Shown here: positions 6,944-15,100 of the stretch, piece by piece
How positions within the stretch are numbered: the stretch's first letter is position 1
How the letters are laid out: every line of letters starts with the position of its first letter
NCBI GenBank assembly: GCA_964480915.1
Contig: CAYZRS010000078.1
Location: 1 to 21,077, forward strand
Source of the DNA: CAWGCE01 sp964480915
GTDB taxonomy: Bacteria; Planctomycetota; Planctomycetia; Pirellulales; Pirellulaceae
Length of the DNA: 21,077 bases
Reading direction: 5' to 3'
Translations under genes and position numbers: made by a program
Notes under the pieces: generated by a model
The model's database searches: none
Seen by the model: only the letters and a program-made list of their open reading frames with translations
Told to the model about the DNA's origin: nothing

Positions 6944-6972
6944 ATTCTGACACGCGCCTCAGCTAATCACAA
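6944..6972 (-). promoter_or_regulatory. candidate sigma-70-type promoter for groES
   Basis: On the minus strand, TTGTGA (6972-6967) and CAGAAT (6949-6944) are separated by 17 bases. Each matches its consensus hexamer at four of six positions. Transcription would begin near 6937, placing the palindrome at 6911-6927 in the first part of the leader. The match is moderate. Confidence 0.3.
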
Positions 6973-7494
6973 CCGCTCGATTTGCCCACTTTGCTCGTTT
7001 TGCCCGCGGAAAGGCATCACCAATCAGCACAATCGTTACTTTTTTCTTGCGTACGGGGGAGTTCCATTCTTCTTGCTGCCAGGGTTCCGAGGCGTGATGC
7101 CCGTCGCTGGGCCAATTCGCCGACCCTTGCCTCACGCCTTCACCTTTCGTTGCACCTTTCCCGCGCAGGGCACGACCGTGCCAAGACGGTCGTGCGTTTC
7201 TCAAAAAGTGGTCCTGTTCCCGCGACGAAAAATCGCCACTGATGAAGGGAGTCGTCCCGATTCGATTCTCGGTGCGTTGGCGGTCGCTCACGATTGCCGC
7301 ACGTCCTTACCTGGCGGCTTGGGTTGCAGTTTTGAATTTCAATCCAAAAAACGGCAAAAACGGGACGGCAAAAACGCGCAAAAAAGGGGACAGCCATGCA
7401 AGACTTCCTGCCATTCGCGACATAGGGGGGTGGTCCCTTGGATTCGCTAGTCAAGCGAAAGAAATTTAATTCAACCTGTTTTGTGAGATATCCC
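6973..7494. other. gene-free stretch between groES and the CHRD gene
   Basis: About 520 bases without a convincing coding region. Frames here have no recognisable protein features and no start signals. It holds the perfect inverted repeat at 7170-7195, the direct repeat ACGGCAAAAACG at 7351-7362 and 7365-7376, and A-rich tracts ending in AAAAAAGGGGAC around 7380-7391. The promoter of the CHRD gene should lie near its right end, but I see no hexamer pair I would defend. Confidence 0.6.
7170..7195. repeat. perfect inverted repeat, 10-bp stem (REP-like or terminator-like)
   Basis: GCACGACCGT (7170-7179) pairs exactly with ACGGTCGTGC (7186-7195) around the 6-base loop GCCAAG. GTTTCTC follows on the plus strand, which is too weak a T-tract for a good terminator. 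It lies more than 200 bases from any gene end, so a dispersed REP-like hairpin is as likely as a terminator. Confidence 0.7.
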
Positions 7495-8010
7495 ATGAAG
7501 AACCTGTGTCAGATTTTGGTCATCGCCGTCCTTGTCATCGCCTCGCATGGGAAGGTGGCCTCGGCCGCGACCCACACGCTTTCCGGCGCGATCGATCCTC
7601 TGCAAGCCACCACGAACCCGGGCAACGTCGGTTCTGGTCTGGGAACGATCTCGGGCGACTACGACGAGATGACGAACTTGCTGAACTACTCGCTCGAATG
7701 GACCGGACTCGCGACATCGGTCACCAATATTCACTTCCACTTGGGTGCGCCTGGCGTGGCCGGCGGTGTCGAGCTGGGGGTTCCTGGACCTTGGGCTAGT
7801 CCACAAATCGGCACGAGCATCGCGCTGGACGCGACGCAGGAAATGAACCTACTCGACGGCAACTGGTATCTGAACATTCACACTGGTGATTTTGCCGGTG
7901 GCGAGATTCGTGGCCAGGTGATGGTCACTCCGGTTCCCGAACCGGGAACGGCAGGTCTGTTTGCTGGCGGCTTCCTGGCTCTGTTGTCGTTTGCACGTCG
8001 CCTTCGATAA
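7495..8010 (+). CDS. exported CHRD-domain protein with PEP-CTERM sorting signal
   Basis: A 171-residue protein. Residues 1-24 form a signal peptide (MKNLCQILVIAVLVIASHG, cleavage expected after ASA). A single CHRD domain covers about 27-144, with the characteristic IHFHLGAP (79-86), WYLNIHT (124-130) and GGEIRGQV (135-142). The C-terminus is a textbook PEP-CTERM tail: VPEP at 147-150, a hydrophobic helix, then a basic RRLR end. This predicts export and processing by an exosortase at the cell envelope. CHRD domains occur in chordin and in bacterial secreted proteins, and their bacterial function is unknown. The reading frame is open back to 7438, but the ATG at 7495 begins the signal peptide directly. 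No Shine-Dalgarno sequence is visible. No exosortase gene is in the window. Confidence 0.92.
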   Translation: MKNLCQILVIAVLVIASHGKVASAATHTLSGAIDPLQATTNPGNVGSGLGTISGDYDEMTNLLNYSLEWTGLATSVTNIHFHLGAPGVAGGVELGVPGPWASPQIGTSIALDATQEMNLLDGNWYLNIHTGDFAGGEIRGQVMVTPVPEPGTAGLFAGGFLALLSFARRLR

Positions 8011-8032
8011 CCAAATACCGTAGCGCCGTCCC

Positions 8033-8075
8033 GTAGTCCGATGCTGAGAGTCCGAGGCTCCGAAAATCGGACTGC
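8033..8075. terminator. long hairpin between convergent genes (bidirectional terminator or REP-like element)
   Basis: GTAGTCCGAT (8033-8042) pairs with ATCGGACTGC (8066-8075), ten pairs including one U-G, around a 23-base loop that can itself fold (GAG with CTC). It sits in the 87-base gap between the ends of the convergent CHRD and EamA genes, where a bidirectional terminator is expected. There is no T-tract on either side, so a REP-like repeat is an alternative. Confidence 0.45.
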
Positions 8076-8097
8076 GGTGACTGGTCGCAATGGCGTC

Positions 8098-9111
8098 TCA
8101 TTCCGCCGCAAGTTCTGTTTTGTTGCGGCCCATCGAAACGATTAGGATCACCGCCATCACGATCAAGACCGCACCAAAAGCGGTGGCCGAGGTGAACGGT
8201 TCGTGGCCAATCCAGCAGCCGAGAAAAACGGCGATCACCGGATTCACGTACGCGTAAGTCGAAACGACAGACGACTCGCAGACGCGCATCAGCCAGGAGT
8301 AACACGAGAATGTCAGCATGCCGCCGATGCCGATCAGATAGGCCAAGGACCATAGCGATTTTGATGAGACGGTGGCGATGTCGAACTGAGACCATTCACC
8401 CGCGATTGCTGAAAACAGGAACAGGCAGACTCCACCCCCCAACATCTGCATGGCGACGGTGAGCAGCAGCGACTTGGGCTGAGGGACGGTACGCCCCAGA
8501 AGCGATCCGAGTGCCCAGCAAAAACAGGCCGCGACCACGGCGCCACCCCGTAGTGGATCGATGGCTACGCCGGCGACTCCGAACGGGTCAACCAGAATGG
8601 CGACACCGATGAGCCCCATCACGAATCCGACCCAGGCGATCGCCTTTGGCTTGCGAGCACCGAAGATCAGCGTGTCCAGTCCGACGATCCAGAGCGGAAC
8701 GGTCGCCACAATGAGGGCAGCGATTCCCGATGGCACTTTCGTTTCGGCCCAGAAGACGAGCCCATTGCCGCCGAGGAAGAGCAGTCCGCCAATCCAGACG
8801 GCGTTCAGCCATTGAATGCGTGTCGTCTTTTCTTTGGTGGTGAAGCGAGCCATCAGTAGCAGTCCAAGTCCGCTTCCCAAAAAGCGGGCACTGCAAATCA
8901 GAAAAGGTGGCACGGTTTCTACCGCAAATCGAATGGCTAGGTAGGTAGAGCCCCAGACAACGTAGACGACCACGAATGCGAACAGGATGTGCCACGTCGC
9001 GGGCCGCGGGCTTTGCGAGGTAACGCTCGCGTCGACGCGATCATGATCGGTATCCGCCGTTGGCGATTGAAGGTGGGAACGAGTGGCATTCGTCAATTCG
9101 GTGGCAGGCAC
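8098..9111 (-). CDS. EamA/RhaT family (DMT superfamily) transporter
   Basis: A 337-residue inner-membrane protein of the drug/metabolite transporter superfamily, most similar in pattern to YedA/RhaT-like EamA proteins. After a polar cytoplasmic N-terminus of about 40 residues, ten hydrophobic helices form two EamA repeats. The first opens with the family hallmark VVWGSTYLAIRFAVETVPPF. The second ends near the C-terminus with AFGAVLIVMAVILIVSMGR. Members export amino acids, purines or other metabolites, and the substrate cannot be read from sequence. The start is GTG at 9111 with AGGA eight bases upstream. The region upstream (9112-9199) is short and leads into the minisatellite and the assembly gap, so the full promoter may be affected by missing sequence. 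Confidence 0.92.
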   Translation of the reverse strand: MPATELTNATRSHLQSPTADTDHDRVDASVTSQSPRPATWHILFAFVVVYVVWGSTYLAIRFAVETVPPFLICSARFLGSGLGLLLMARFTTKEKTTRIQWLNAVWIGGLLFLGGNGLVFWAETKVPSGIAALIVATVPLWIVGLDTLIFGARKPKAIAWVGFVMGLIGVAILVDPFGVAGVAIDPLRGGAVVAACFCWALGSLLGRTVPQPKSLLLTVAMQMLGGGVCLFLFSAIAGEWSQFDIATVSSKSLWSLAYLIGIGGMLTFSCYSWLMRVCESSVVSTYAYVNPVIAVFLGCWIGHEPFTSATAFGAVLIVMAVILIVSMGRNKTELAAE

Positions 9112-9199
9112 GTACGGATTCCTAACTTCGATAGAGTGGTAGACCGCTACCGCGTGAGCGGCAGGGGCAAATTCGACAAAATGAACTTCTCACAAATGA

Positions 9200-9365
9200 A
9201 ATGAAAACTAGATCATCAATGAAAACTAGATCNNNNNNNNNNNNNNNNNNNNNNNNNNNNNNNNNNNNNNNNNNNNNNNNNNNNNNNNNNNNNNNNNNNN
9301 NNNNNNNNNNNNNNNNNNNNNNNNNNNNNNNNAATGAAAACTAGATCATCAATGAAAACTAGATC
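9200..9365. repeat. 18-bp minisatellite flanking an assembly gap
   Basis: The unit AATGAAAACTAGATCATC occurs as one full copy plus a 15-base partial copy on the left (9200-9232), and one full plus one 15-base partial copy on the right (9333-9365) of the N run. The same phase and orientation on both sides suggest a longer tandem array that the assembly could not resolve. The right-hand partial copy contains the stop codon of phzF. Confidence 0.85.
9233..9332. other. assembly gap, 100 N
   Basis: Exactly 100 undetermined bases, the usual placeholder for a gap of unknown length. It lies inside the 18-bp repeat, so the true array length and anything inserted in it are unknown. Confidence 0.98.
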
Positions 9366-10156
9366 GCTAATTGTCCACGCAGTACCGTGACCGCGTGACC
9401 GCGAAGTGCCACTCGGTCGTCGCGCAGTGCGACTTGCACGACACCGCCTCGCGGCGATGCTTGGTACCCGACGAGCTGCGTTTTGCCCAATTGCTCGGCC
9501 CAGTAGGGCGCAAGTGTGCAGTAAGCCGATCCGGTCACCGGGTCCTCGTCGATGCCGGCGGCCGGTGCGAAGTAGCGAGAGATGAAATCGAATTGTGGAT
9601 TGCCCGACCGGCTGGTCACCATGATGCCTCGTTCGGTCAAAGTTGCCAGTTGTCCGAAGTTCGGCGTCATCTGCCGCACCTCGCCTTCGCTCGCCACGAC
9701 CAGCATTCGGTCAAAGCGATTTTGCCCCAGCCAAATGGGTGCGGCAGTGTGACCGAGCGCCTCGGGTAAGCCGTTTGGCATTTCAATCGGTGAAGCTGGC
9801 GTTGCCGGGAAATCGAGTTCGATCAGGTCGTCCGAGCGGCTGGCTGTTAGCCATCCGCTGGCTGTGTGGAAGCGGATGGGCTGTTGACTGGCAACTCGTT
9901 CCTCCGACCAGAGTGCGTGAGCGCTTGCCAGCGTGGCGTGGCCGCAGAGCTCGACTTCGACGGCCGGCGTAAACCACCGCAAAGCAAATCCGTCCTCGAG
10001 CGGATGGATGAAGGCCGTTTCGGACAGGTTCATTTCGGCCGCGACGTTCTGCATCCAAACCGCTTCGGCCGGTGCATCGAGGAGGCAGACGGCGGCCGGG
10101 TTGCCGGCAAACGGCCGGTCCGTAAACGCATCGATTTGCAACACAGTGACCGGCAT
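9359..10156 (-). CDS. PhzF family protein (isomerase/epimerase-like)
   Basis: A 265-residue PhzF-family protein with the diaminopimelate-epimerase-like fold. It begins with the family pattern QIDAFTDRPFAGNPAAVCLL. The catalytic Glu is at 46 (NLSETAF), then GHATLASAH (72-80). The second half carries SRYFAPAAGIDEDPVTGSA, the usual anion-binding segment. PhzF itself isomerises a phenazine precursor. Most genomic relatives have unknown substrates, so no phenazine role is implied. I prefer ATG at 10156; an upstream in-frame ATG at 10189 adds eleven residues unlike the family. Neither has a Shine-Dalgarno sequence. The stop TAG (9361-9359) lies inside the 18-bp repeat next to the gap. The gene is divergent from the MocR-type regulator gene, which may control it. 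Confidence 0.9.
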   Translation of the reverse strand: MPVTVLQIDAFTDRPFAGNPAAVCLLDAPAEAVWMQNVAAEMNLSETAFIHPLEDGFALRWFTPAVEVELCGHATLASAHALWSEERVASQQPIRFHTASGWLTASRSDDLIELDFPATPASPIEMPNGLPEALGHTAAPIWLGQNRFDRMLVVASEGEVRQMTPNFGQLATLTERGIMVTSRSGNPQFDFISRYFAPAAGIDEDPVTGSAYCTLAPYWAEQLGKTQLVGYQASPRGGVVQVALRDDRVALRGHAVTVLRGQLAI

Positions 10157-10238
10157 GGAAGGGACTCGCAGGGGTTTTGGGAGTGGCATGGTGGGACAAC
10201 GTCTGCATCGTAGAGATTCGGCAGAAACGAAAACAGAT

Positions 10239-10294
10239 ACAGTTGCGCAAATATGTGTGCGTAACAGTTGCGGTTTTCATAACTGTGCTATATT
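10239..10294. promoter_or_regulatory. shared regulatory region of phzF and the MocR-type gene: three ACAGTT sites and a -10 box
   Basis: ACAGTTGCG occurs as a direct repeat at 10239-10247 and 10264-10272 (25-bp step). A third half-site in reverse (AACTGT, 10281-10286) makes an inverted pair with the second. TATATT at 10289-10294 is a good -10 box for the plus-strand gene, with TTGCGG (10268-10273) as a poorly spaced -35. Direct repeats plus an inverted half-site are the layout described for MocR-type regulators such as GabR and PdxR. Binding here would overlap the promoter and suggests autoregulation. Confidence 0.5.
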
Positions 10295-10300
10295 GGCCAG

Positions 10301-11863
10301 ATGAGCAAAAAAACGAACCAGGCACGTTCTTCGGCCGCCCAGTCGACCGTCAAGGGTCGCAAGCCGACACGGTACGAGCAGGTCGCGCAGCGAGTTTCCA
10401 AGTTGATCGACAAAGGGGTCTTGAAGCCGGGCGATCGGGTTCCATCGATTCGCAAGATGAGCGCGCAAGCGGGAGTTGCCGTATCGACCGTGATTGAAGC
10501 TTACCGATTGCTGGAGGATCGTGGCCTTGTCGAGTCGCGTCCGCAATCAGGTTACTTCGTCAAACCGTCGCACATGCGAGGGATGATGGCGCCCAGCGCG
10601 CCGCCCGAGCCCGAATTGCAATCGGTTCCGCTGCGCGCTGGGCTCGTTCGATCGGAAGACAGCCTGACTCGGCACATGAACATTGACCAGGATTCCAAGA
10701 TCATCCAGTTGGGGGCCGGATTGCCGTCGGCCGAATTCCTGCCGACCGCATTGCTCAATCGAATTTTGGCTCGTGAAGTGCGCACTCATCCGGCGAAGGC
10801 CAATCGCTACGAGCTGACGCCCGGCCTGGCCGAGCTGCGGACTCAGATCGCGCGGCGCATGATGAACGGCGGGTGCAGTTTGGGGCCAGATGACATCGTC
10901 ATCACATCGGGCGCGACCGAGGCGATGGCGTTGGCGCTGCGCGCGGTGACGCAGCCGGGTGACACGGTCGCCGTTGAATCGCCTTGTTACTATGGTTTGC
11001 TCTTTTTGCTTCGCAGTCTCCAGTTGCGGGCGGTGGAGGTGGGCACCTGTCCCCGTTCCGGGATTTCGATCAATGCCTTGGAACAACTGTTGGCATCGAA
11101 ATCGGAGGTGAAGGCGCTGGTGATCAATCCGAACGTGCACAACCCGCTCGGCTGCATCATGCCAGACGACAATAAGCGTCACATTGCCGAACTGTTTGCC
11201 GCGAACCAAATACCGATCATCGAAGACGATACCTACGCCGACTTGGCGTTCGATACGGCGCGGCCTCACTGCGTACACAGTTTTGACAAGCGGGAGAACG
11301 TGATGCTGTGCGGAAGCTTCAGCAAGACGCTCTCTCCCGGATTTCGAGTCGGTTGGATTGCGGCTAGTCGCTGGCGCGAGGCGGTGCACGGGATGAAATT
11401 GGCAACCAGTTTGGGCTGCGCGACGCCGATGCAAATGGCGGTCGCCAAGTTCCTGGCAACAGGCGGGTTTGATCATCACTTGCGCCGGCTTCGACGGACG
11501 TACCAAGAGCAGCTGAGCCTCCTTTCGCACACCGTGTTTCACAGCTTTCCGGCCGGTACGCGGGCGACCCGGCCGGCTGGTGGCCATGTGCTCTGGATCG
11601 AACTGCCGACGACGATCGATGCCCGCGAGCTGGAGGATCATGCGCTCGCGAAGGGAATTGCGATCGCTCCCGGCCCGCTCTTTTCCGTCCGCGGTCGCTA
11701 CACGAACTATCTCCGATTGAACGCGGCGCTCTCTTGGACGCCTGAAATCGAAGCGGCGGTCAAAAAGGTGGGCCGCCTAGCAGAAAAGATTGAGTCGACC
11801 GCCAAACTGGGCAGCGGCCGCAGCCGGAAAAGTAAGGGCACGGGAACCACTGCGAAAAACTAA
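10301..11863 (+). CDS. MocR-type regulator (GntR winged helix + aminotransferase class I/II domain)
   Basis: A 520-residue MocR/PdxR-type protein. A basic N-terminus leads into a GntR winged helix (about 22-88; PGDRVPSIRKMSAQAGVAVS and a GYFVKPS wing). A linker follows, then a PLP-dependent aminotransferase fold (about 132-495). Visible PLP-site features are SGATEAM (203-209), the NPNVHNPLG loop (277-285, canonical NPNFQNPTG), Asp310 in IIEDDTYADL, and the Schiff-base lysine Lys342 in SFSKTLSPGFRVGW. The C-terminus is a short Lys/Ser/Gly tail. Members use the aminotransferase fold to sense PLP plus an amine or amino acid and control a divergent gene, here phzF. The -10 box ends six bases before the ATG and there is no ribosome site, so the message may be leaderless. 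Confidence 0.93.
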   Translation: MSKKTNQARSSAAQSTVKGRKPTRYEQVAQRVSKLIDKGVLKPGDRVPSIRKMSAQAGVAVSTVIEAYRLLEDRGLVESRPQSGYFVKPSHMRGMMAPSAPPEPELQSVPLRAGLVRSEDSLTRHMNIDQDSKIIQLGAGLPSAEFLPTALLNRILAREVRTHPAKANRYELTPGLAELRTQIARRMMNGGCSLGPDDIVITSGATEAMALALRAVTQPGDTVAVESPCYYGLLFLLRSLQLRAVEVGTCPRSGISINALEQLLASKSEVKALVINPNVHNPLGCIMPDDNKRHIAELFAANQIPIIEDDTYADLAFDTARPHCVHSFDKRENVMLCGSFSKTLSPGFRVGWIAASRWREAVHGMKLATSLGCATPMQMAVAKFLATGGFDHHLRRLRRTYQEQLSLLSHTVFHSFPAGTRATRPAGGHVLWIELPTTIDARELEDHALAKGIAIAPGPLFSVRGRYTNYLRLNAALSWTPEIEAAVKKVGRLAEKIESTAKLGSGRSRKSKGTGTTAKN

Positions 11864-12116
11864 TCGCCATGCTGTTGCCTCGCTGGCGATCGCGTTGGGA
11901 AGATGTGTGCCCGTTACCGCTGCCTTGGGTGCCGCGAAGTCAAGACGCCAGGCCGTTCTTTAGCAGGCCATTCTGCGATTCGCAGCCCGATTCCTACTTT
12001 CGCCTACCCGTGACGGGTGCTCGCTCATACAATGCGGGGTCGGTCGCGAAATCCGGTGACCGAAGCCGAAAAACAATCTCCCGCCACGCGTCTCGTACCC
12101 CAAGTCTCGCCACCCG
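11864..12116. other. spacer upstream of the giant uvrA
   Basis: About 250 bases with no gene. It contains an inverted repeat ACCCG-TGA-CGGGT (12006-12018) and a TACAAT at about 12026-12031 that could be a -10 element, without a good -35. No recognisable LexA box was seen, and no Shine-Dalgarno sequence precedes the uvrA ATG. Confidence 0.4.
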
Positions 12117-15100
12117 ATGCCAGCATCCGATATCATTATTAAGGGCGCCCGCGAACACAATTTGCGCGACGTCGACCTCGTACTGCCACGTAACAAGCTG
12201 ATCTGCCTCACCGGCGTGAGTGGTTCCGGCAAGAGTTCGCTGGCGTTTGACACGCTTTACGCGGAAGGGCAGCGGCGGTACATCGAATCGCTGTCCAGTT
12301 ACGCGCGGCAATTTCTCGGACAGATGCCGAAGCCGGATGTCGATTTCATTGGCGGGCTGAGTCCGTCGATTTCGATCTCGCAAAAATCGGCCGGCAAGAA
12401 TCCTCGTTCCACCGTCGGCACGATTACCGAAATCTACGATTACTTGCGCGTGCTCTACGCGCGGGTTGGCCAGGGGTTCTGTCCCGAGTGCGATCGGCCG
12501 ATCACGGCGCAAACGCGTGAACAAATCATCGAACGTATTTTGCAGCAGCCGGCCAAGACGAAGTTTTTGGTGATGGCTCCTTTGATTCGCGGGCAAAAAG
12601 GTGAGTACAAAGATCTGTTTGAGGATCTGTTGAAGCAGGGTTTCGTTCGCGCCCGCGTCGACGGTGATGTGGTCTCCCTCAATGATGACCTGCAGCTCGA
12701 TCGCCAAATGCGACACCACATCGAAGTCGTGGTCGATCGACTAGAGATTGCGGGGGACGTGCGGGCTCGTTTGGCCGAAGCGGTCGAGCTGGCGTTGAAG
12801 TTGGGTGAGGGGAACCTCATCGTGCAGGTTGTCAACGATAAGTCGGAAGGTGGCTCGGCGGAGCCGAAGGCCAAAAAGAGCCGCGCGAAGAAGCGGCGTG
12901 TGGACGGCGATATCATTTTCTCGGTCGACTACGCCTGTACCGATTGCGGGATCAGTTTTGCTCCGCCCAGTCCGCAGCTTTTTAGTTTCAACAGCCCGCA
13001 AGGCATGTGTCACGAATGTGACGGCTTGGGCGAGGCGTTTTCGTTCGATTCCGATCTGCTGATTCCGGACCCTTCGTTGTCGTTGGCGAAGGGCTGTATC
13101 GAGTTGATTGGTACGCTGTCGAAAATGGGCCGCTACCGCCGCAGTATTTTTAAGGGAGTGGCCGAGACGATCGAACGGCGGCATAAACTGCCGGCCGGCA
13201 CGATGCTCGATACGCCCTGGAAAGATCTCCGTCCCAAGTTCCGCAAACTGTGGCTGTGGGGCACGGGCGAGGACCATATCACCTACACGTGGCGTGGTGG
13301 GGCCAGCCCGATCAAGTACGGCGGTACATTCGATGGCGTCATTCCCGATCTGCTGGACAAGTATCGCAGCAGTAAGAATCGTATGCAGCTGTTGAAGCTG
13401 GAACAGTACATGCGCGCGATGGAATGTCCCGATTGCCATGGGCAGAGACTGCAACCGCAGTCGCGGGCGGTGCGGCTCACCAGTGGCCATCCCGATTTCA
13501 AGGACAAGGAACAGCAGTCGCTTCCCGACGTTTGTCGCCTGTCGGTGGCCGATGCGGCGAACTTCTTTTCGAAATTGGAGCTTGAGCCGACTCACGCGGT
13601 CATCGCGGCCGAAGCGATCAAAGAGATTTGTGGTCGGCTCGGTTTTCTGATGAACGTGGGACTCGATTATCTCTCGCTCGACCGCACGGCGCCAACGTTG
13701 TCAGGTGGTGAATCGCAACGGATTCGCTTGGCCGGGCAGATTGGCTGCGGTCTCGTGGGCGTGCTCTACATTTTGGATGAGCCGTCGATTGGGCTCCATC
13801 CGCGTGACAACGATCGTCTCCTCGAGACGTTGCAGCAGCTGCGCGATATCGGCAACACGGTCGTCGTCGTCGAGCATGATGAAGACACGATGCGCGATGC
13901 TGATCACATCATCGACTTTGGGCCGGGGCCGGGAGTGCGTGGTGGCGAAGTCGTCGTCGAAGGCACGCTGGCCGACGTGAAGAAGTCGAAACGGAGTGTG
14001 ACCGGGAACTATTTGTCGGGCAAGCAGAAGATCGAAGTGCCCAAAGTGCGGCGGCCGAGAGGTGACCATTCGCTGAAAATCCTGGGAGCGAAACACAACA
14101 ACCTGAAGGACGTTGATTTCGAAATTCCCTTAGGGCAGTTCGTTTGTGTGACCGGTGTTAGCGGTAGCGGCAAGAGCTCGCTGGTGAACGACATTGTGCT
14201 CGAATCGTTACGCATCGAACTGATGAACGGTAAAGGAGACCCGGGGGAACATAAGAAAATCGAAGGGATCGAACACCTCGATAAGCTGATTGCGATCGAC
14301 CAGTCGCCGATTGGACGGACGCCCCGTTCGAATCCGGGCACCTATATCAAAGTCTTTGATGATGTTCGCAAGCTGTTTACGAAATTGCCCGAATCGAAAC
14401 GTCGCGGCTATTTGCCAGGCCGGTTCAGCTTCAACGTGTCGGGTGGCCGCTGCGAAGCGTGCGATGGTAACGGTTCGAACAAACTGGAAATGGACTTCTT
14501 AGCCGATGTCTGGGTGACCTGCCCCGTCTGCGAAGGTCACCGATTCAACCGAGAAACGCTGGGCGTGAAGTTCAAGGGACACTCGATCGCCGACGTGCTG
14601 GAAATGGACGTGCACGAGGCGCTCGACCTGTTTGAGAATATCCCGCAGGTGCATCACAAGTTGACCACGCTGCGCGACGTAGGACTCGACTATCTAAAAC
14701 TGGGTCAGCCGTCGCCGACGCTCTCGGGTGGCGAAGCGCAGCGAATCAAGTTGGCTCGTGAGCTGGTCAAGAAAAGCACCGGCAAGACGCTCTACTTGCT
14801 CGACGAACCGACGACCGGTCTGCACTTTGCCGACATTCAGTTGCTGCTGAAGGTGCTCCACAATTTTGTCGAAGCGGGCAACACGGTGTTGGTGGTCGAG
14901 CACAACTTGGATGTGATCAAGACGGCCGACTGGGTGATCGATCTGGGGCCAGAGGGCGGCGCGGGCGGTGGTGAACTGCTGATTGCCGGGACCCCGGAAG
15001 AGATCGTGAAGCACCCCGCTTCGCATACGGGCAAGTCGCTGAAACCGTTTTTGACGGGTGATAACTTGGCCAACAACGCTGCCGAGAAGCGCGCCAAGAA

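Noticed and set aside
6885..6953. 23-codon N-terminal extension of GroES
   Set aside because: The family length, the conserved N-terminus and the GGAG site all support the GTG at 6884; the extension spans a palindrome.
7351..7376. ACGGCAAAAACG direct repeat compared with the GCAAAAACG repeats inside uvrA
   Set aside because: The shared core is short and A-rich; the uvrA copies are explained by Ala-Lys-Thr codons, so a common origin is not supported.
7073..7450. 125-codon plus-strand frame in the gap before the CHRD gene
   Set aside because: It runs through an inverted repeat and A-rich repeats, has no start signal and no protein-like pattern.
9359..10156. Phenazine biosynthesis cluster suggested by phzF
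   Set aside because: No other phz gene is present, and PhzF-family proteins are widespread in genomes without phenazine synthesis.
10547..11641. 364-codon minus-strand frame opposite the MocR-type gene
   Set aside because: It is a shadow of a high-GC gene: Arg/Gln/His-rich, no domain, and fully antisense to a protein with clear catalytic motifs.
11864..12116. SOS (LexA) box upstream of uvrA
   Set aside because: No sequence resembling the proteobacterial or Gram-positive LexA sites was found; the ACCCG/CGGGT repeat is too short to assign.
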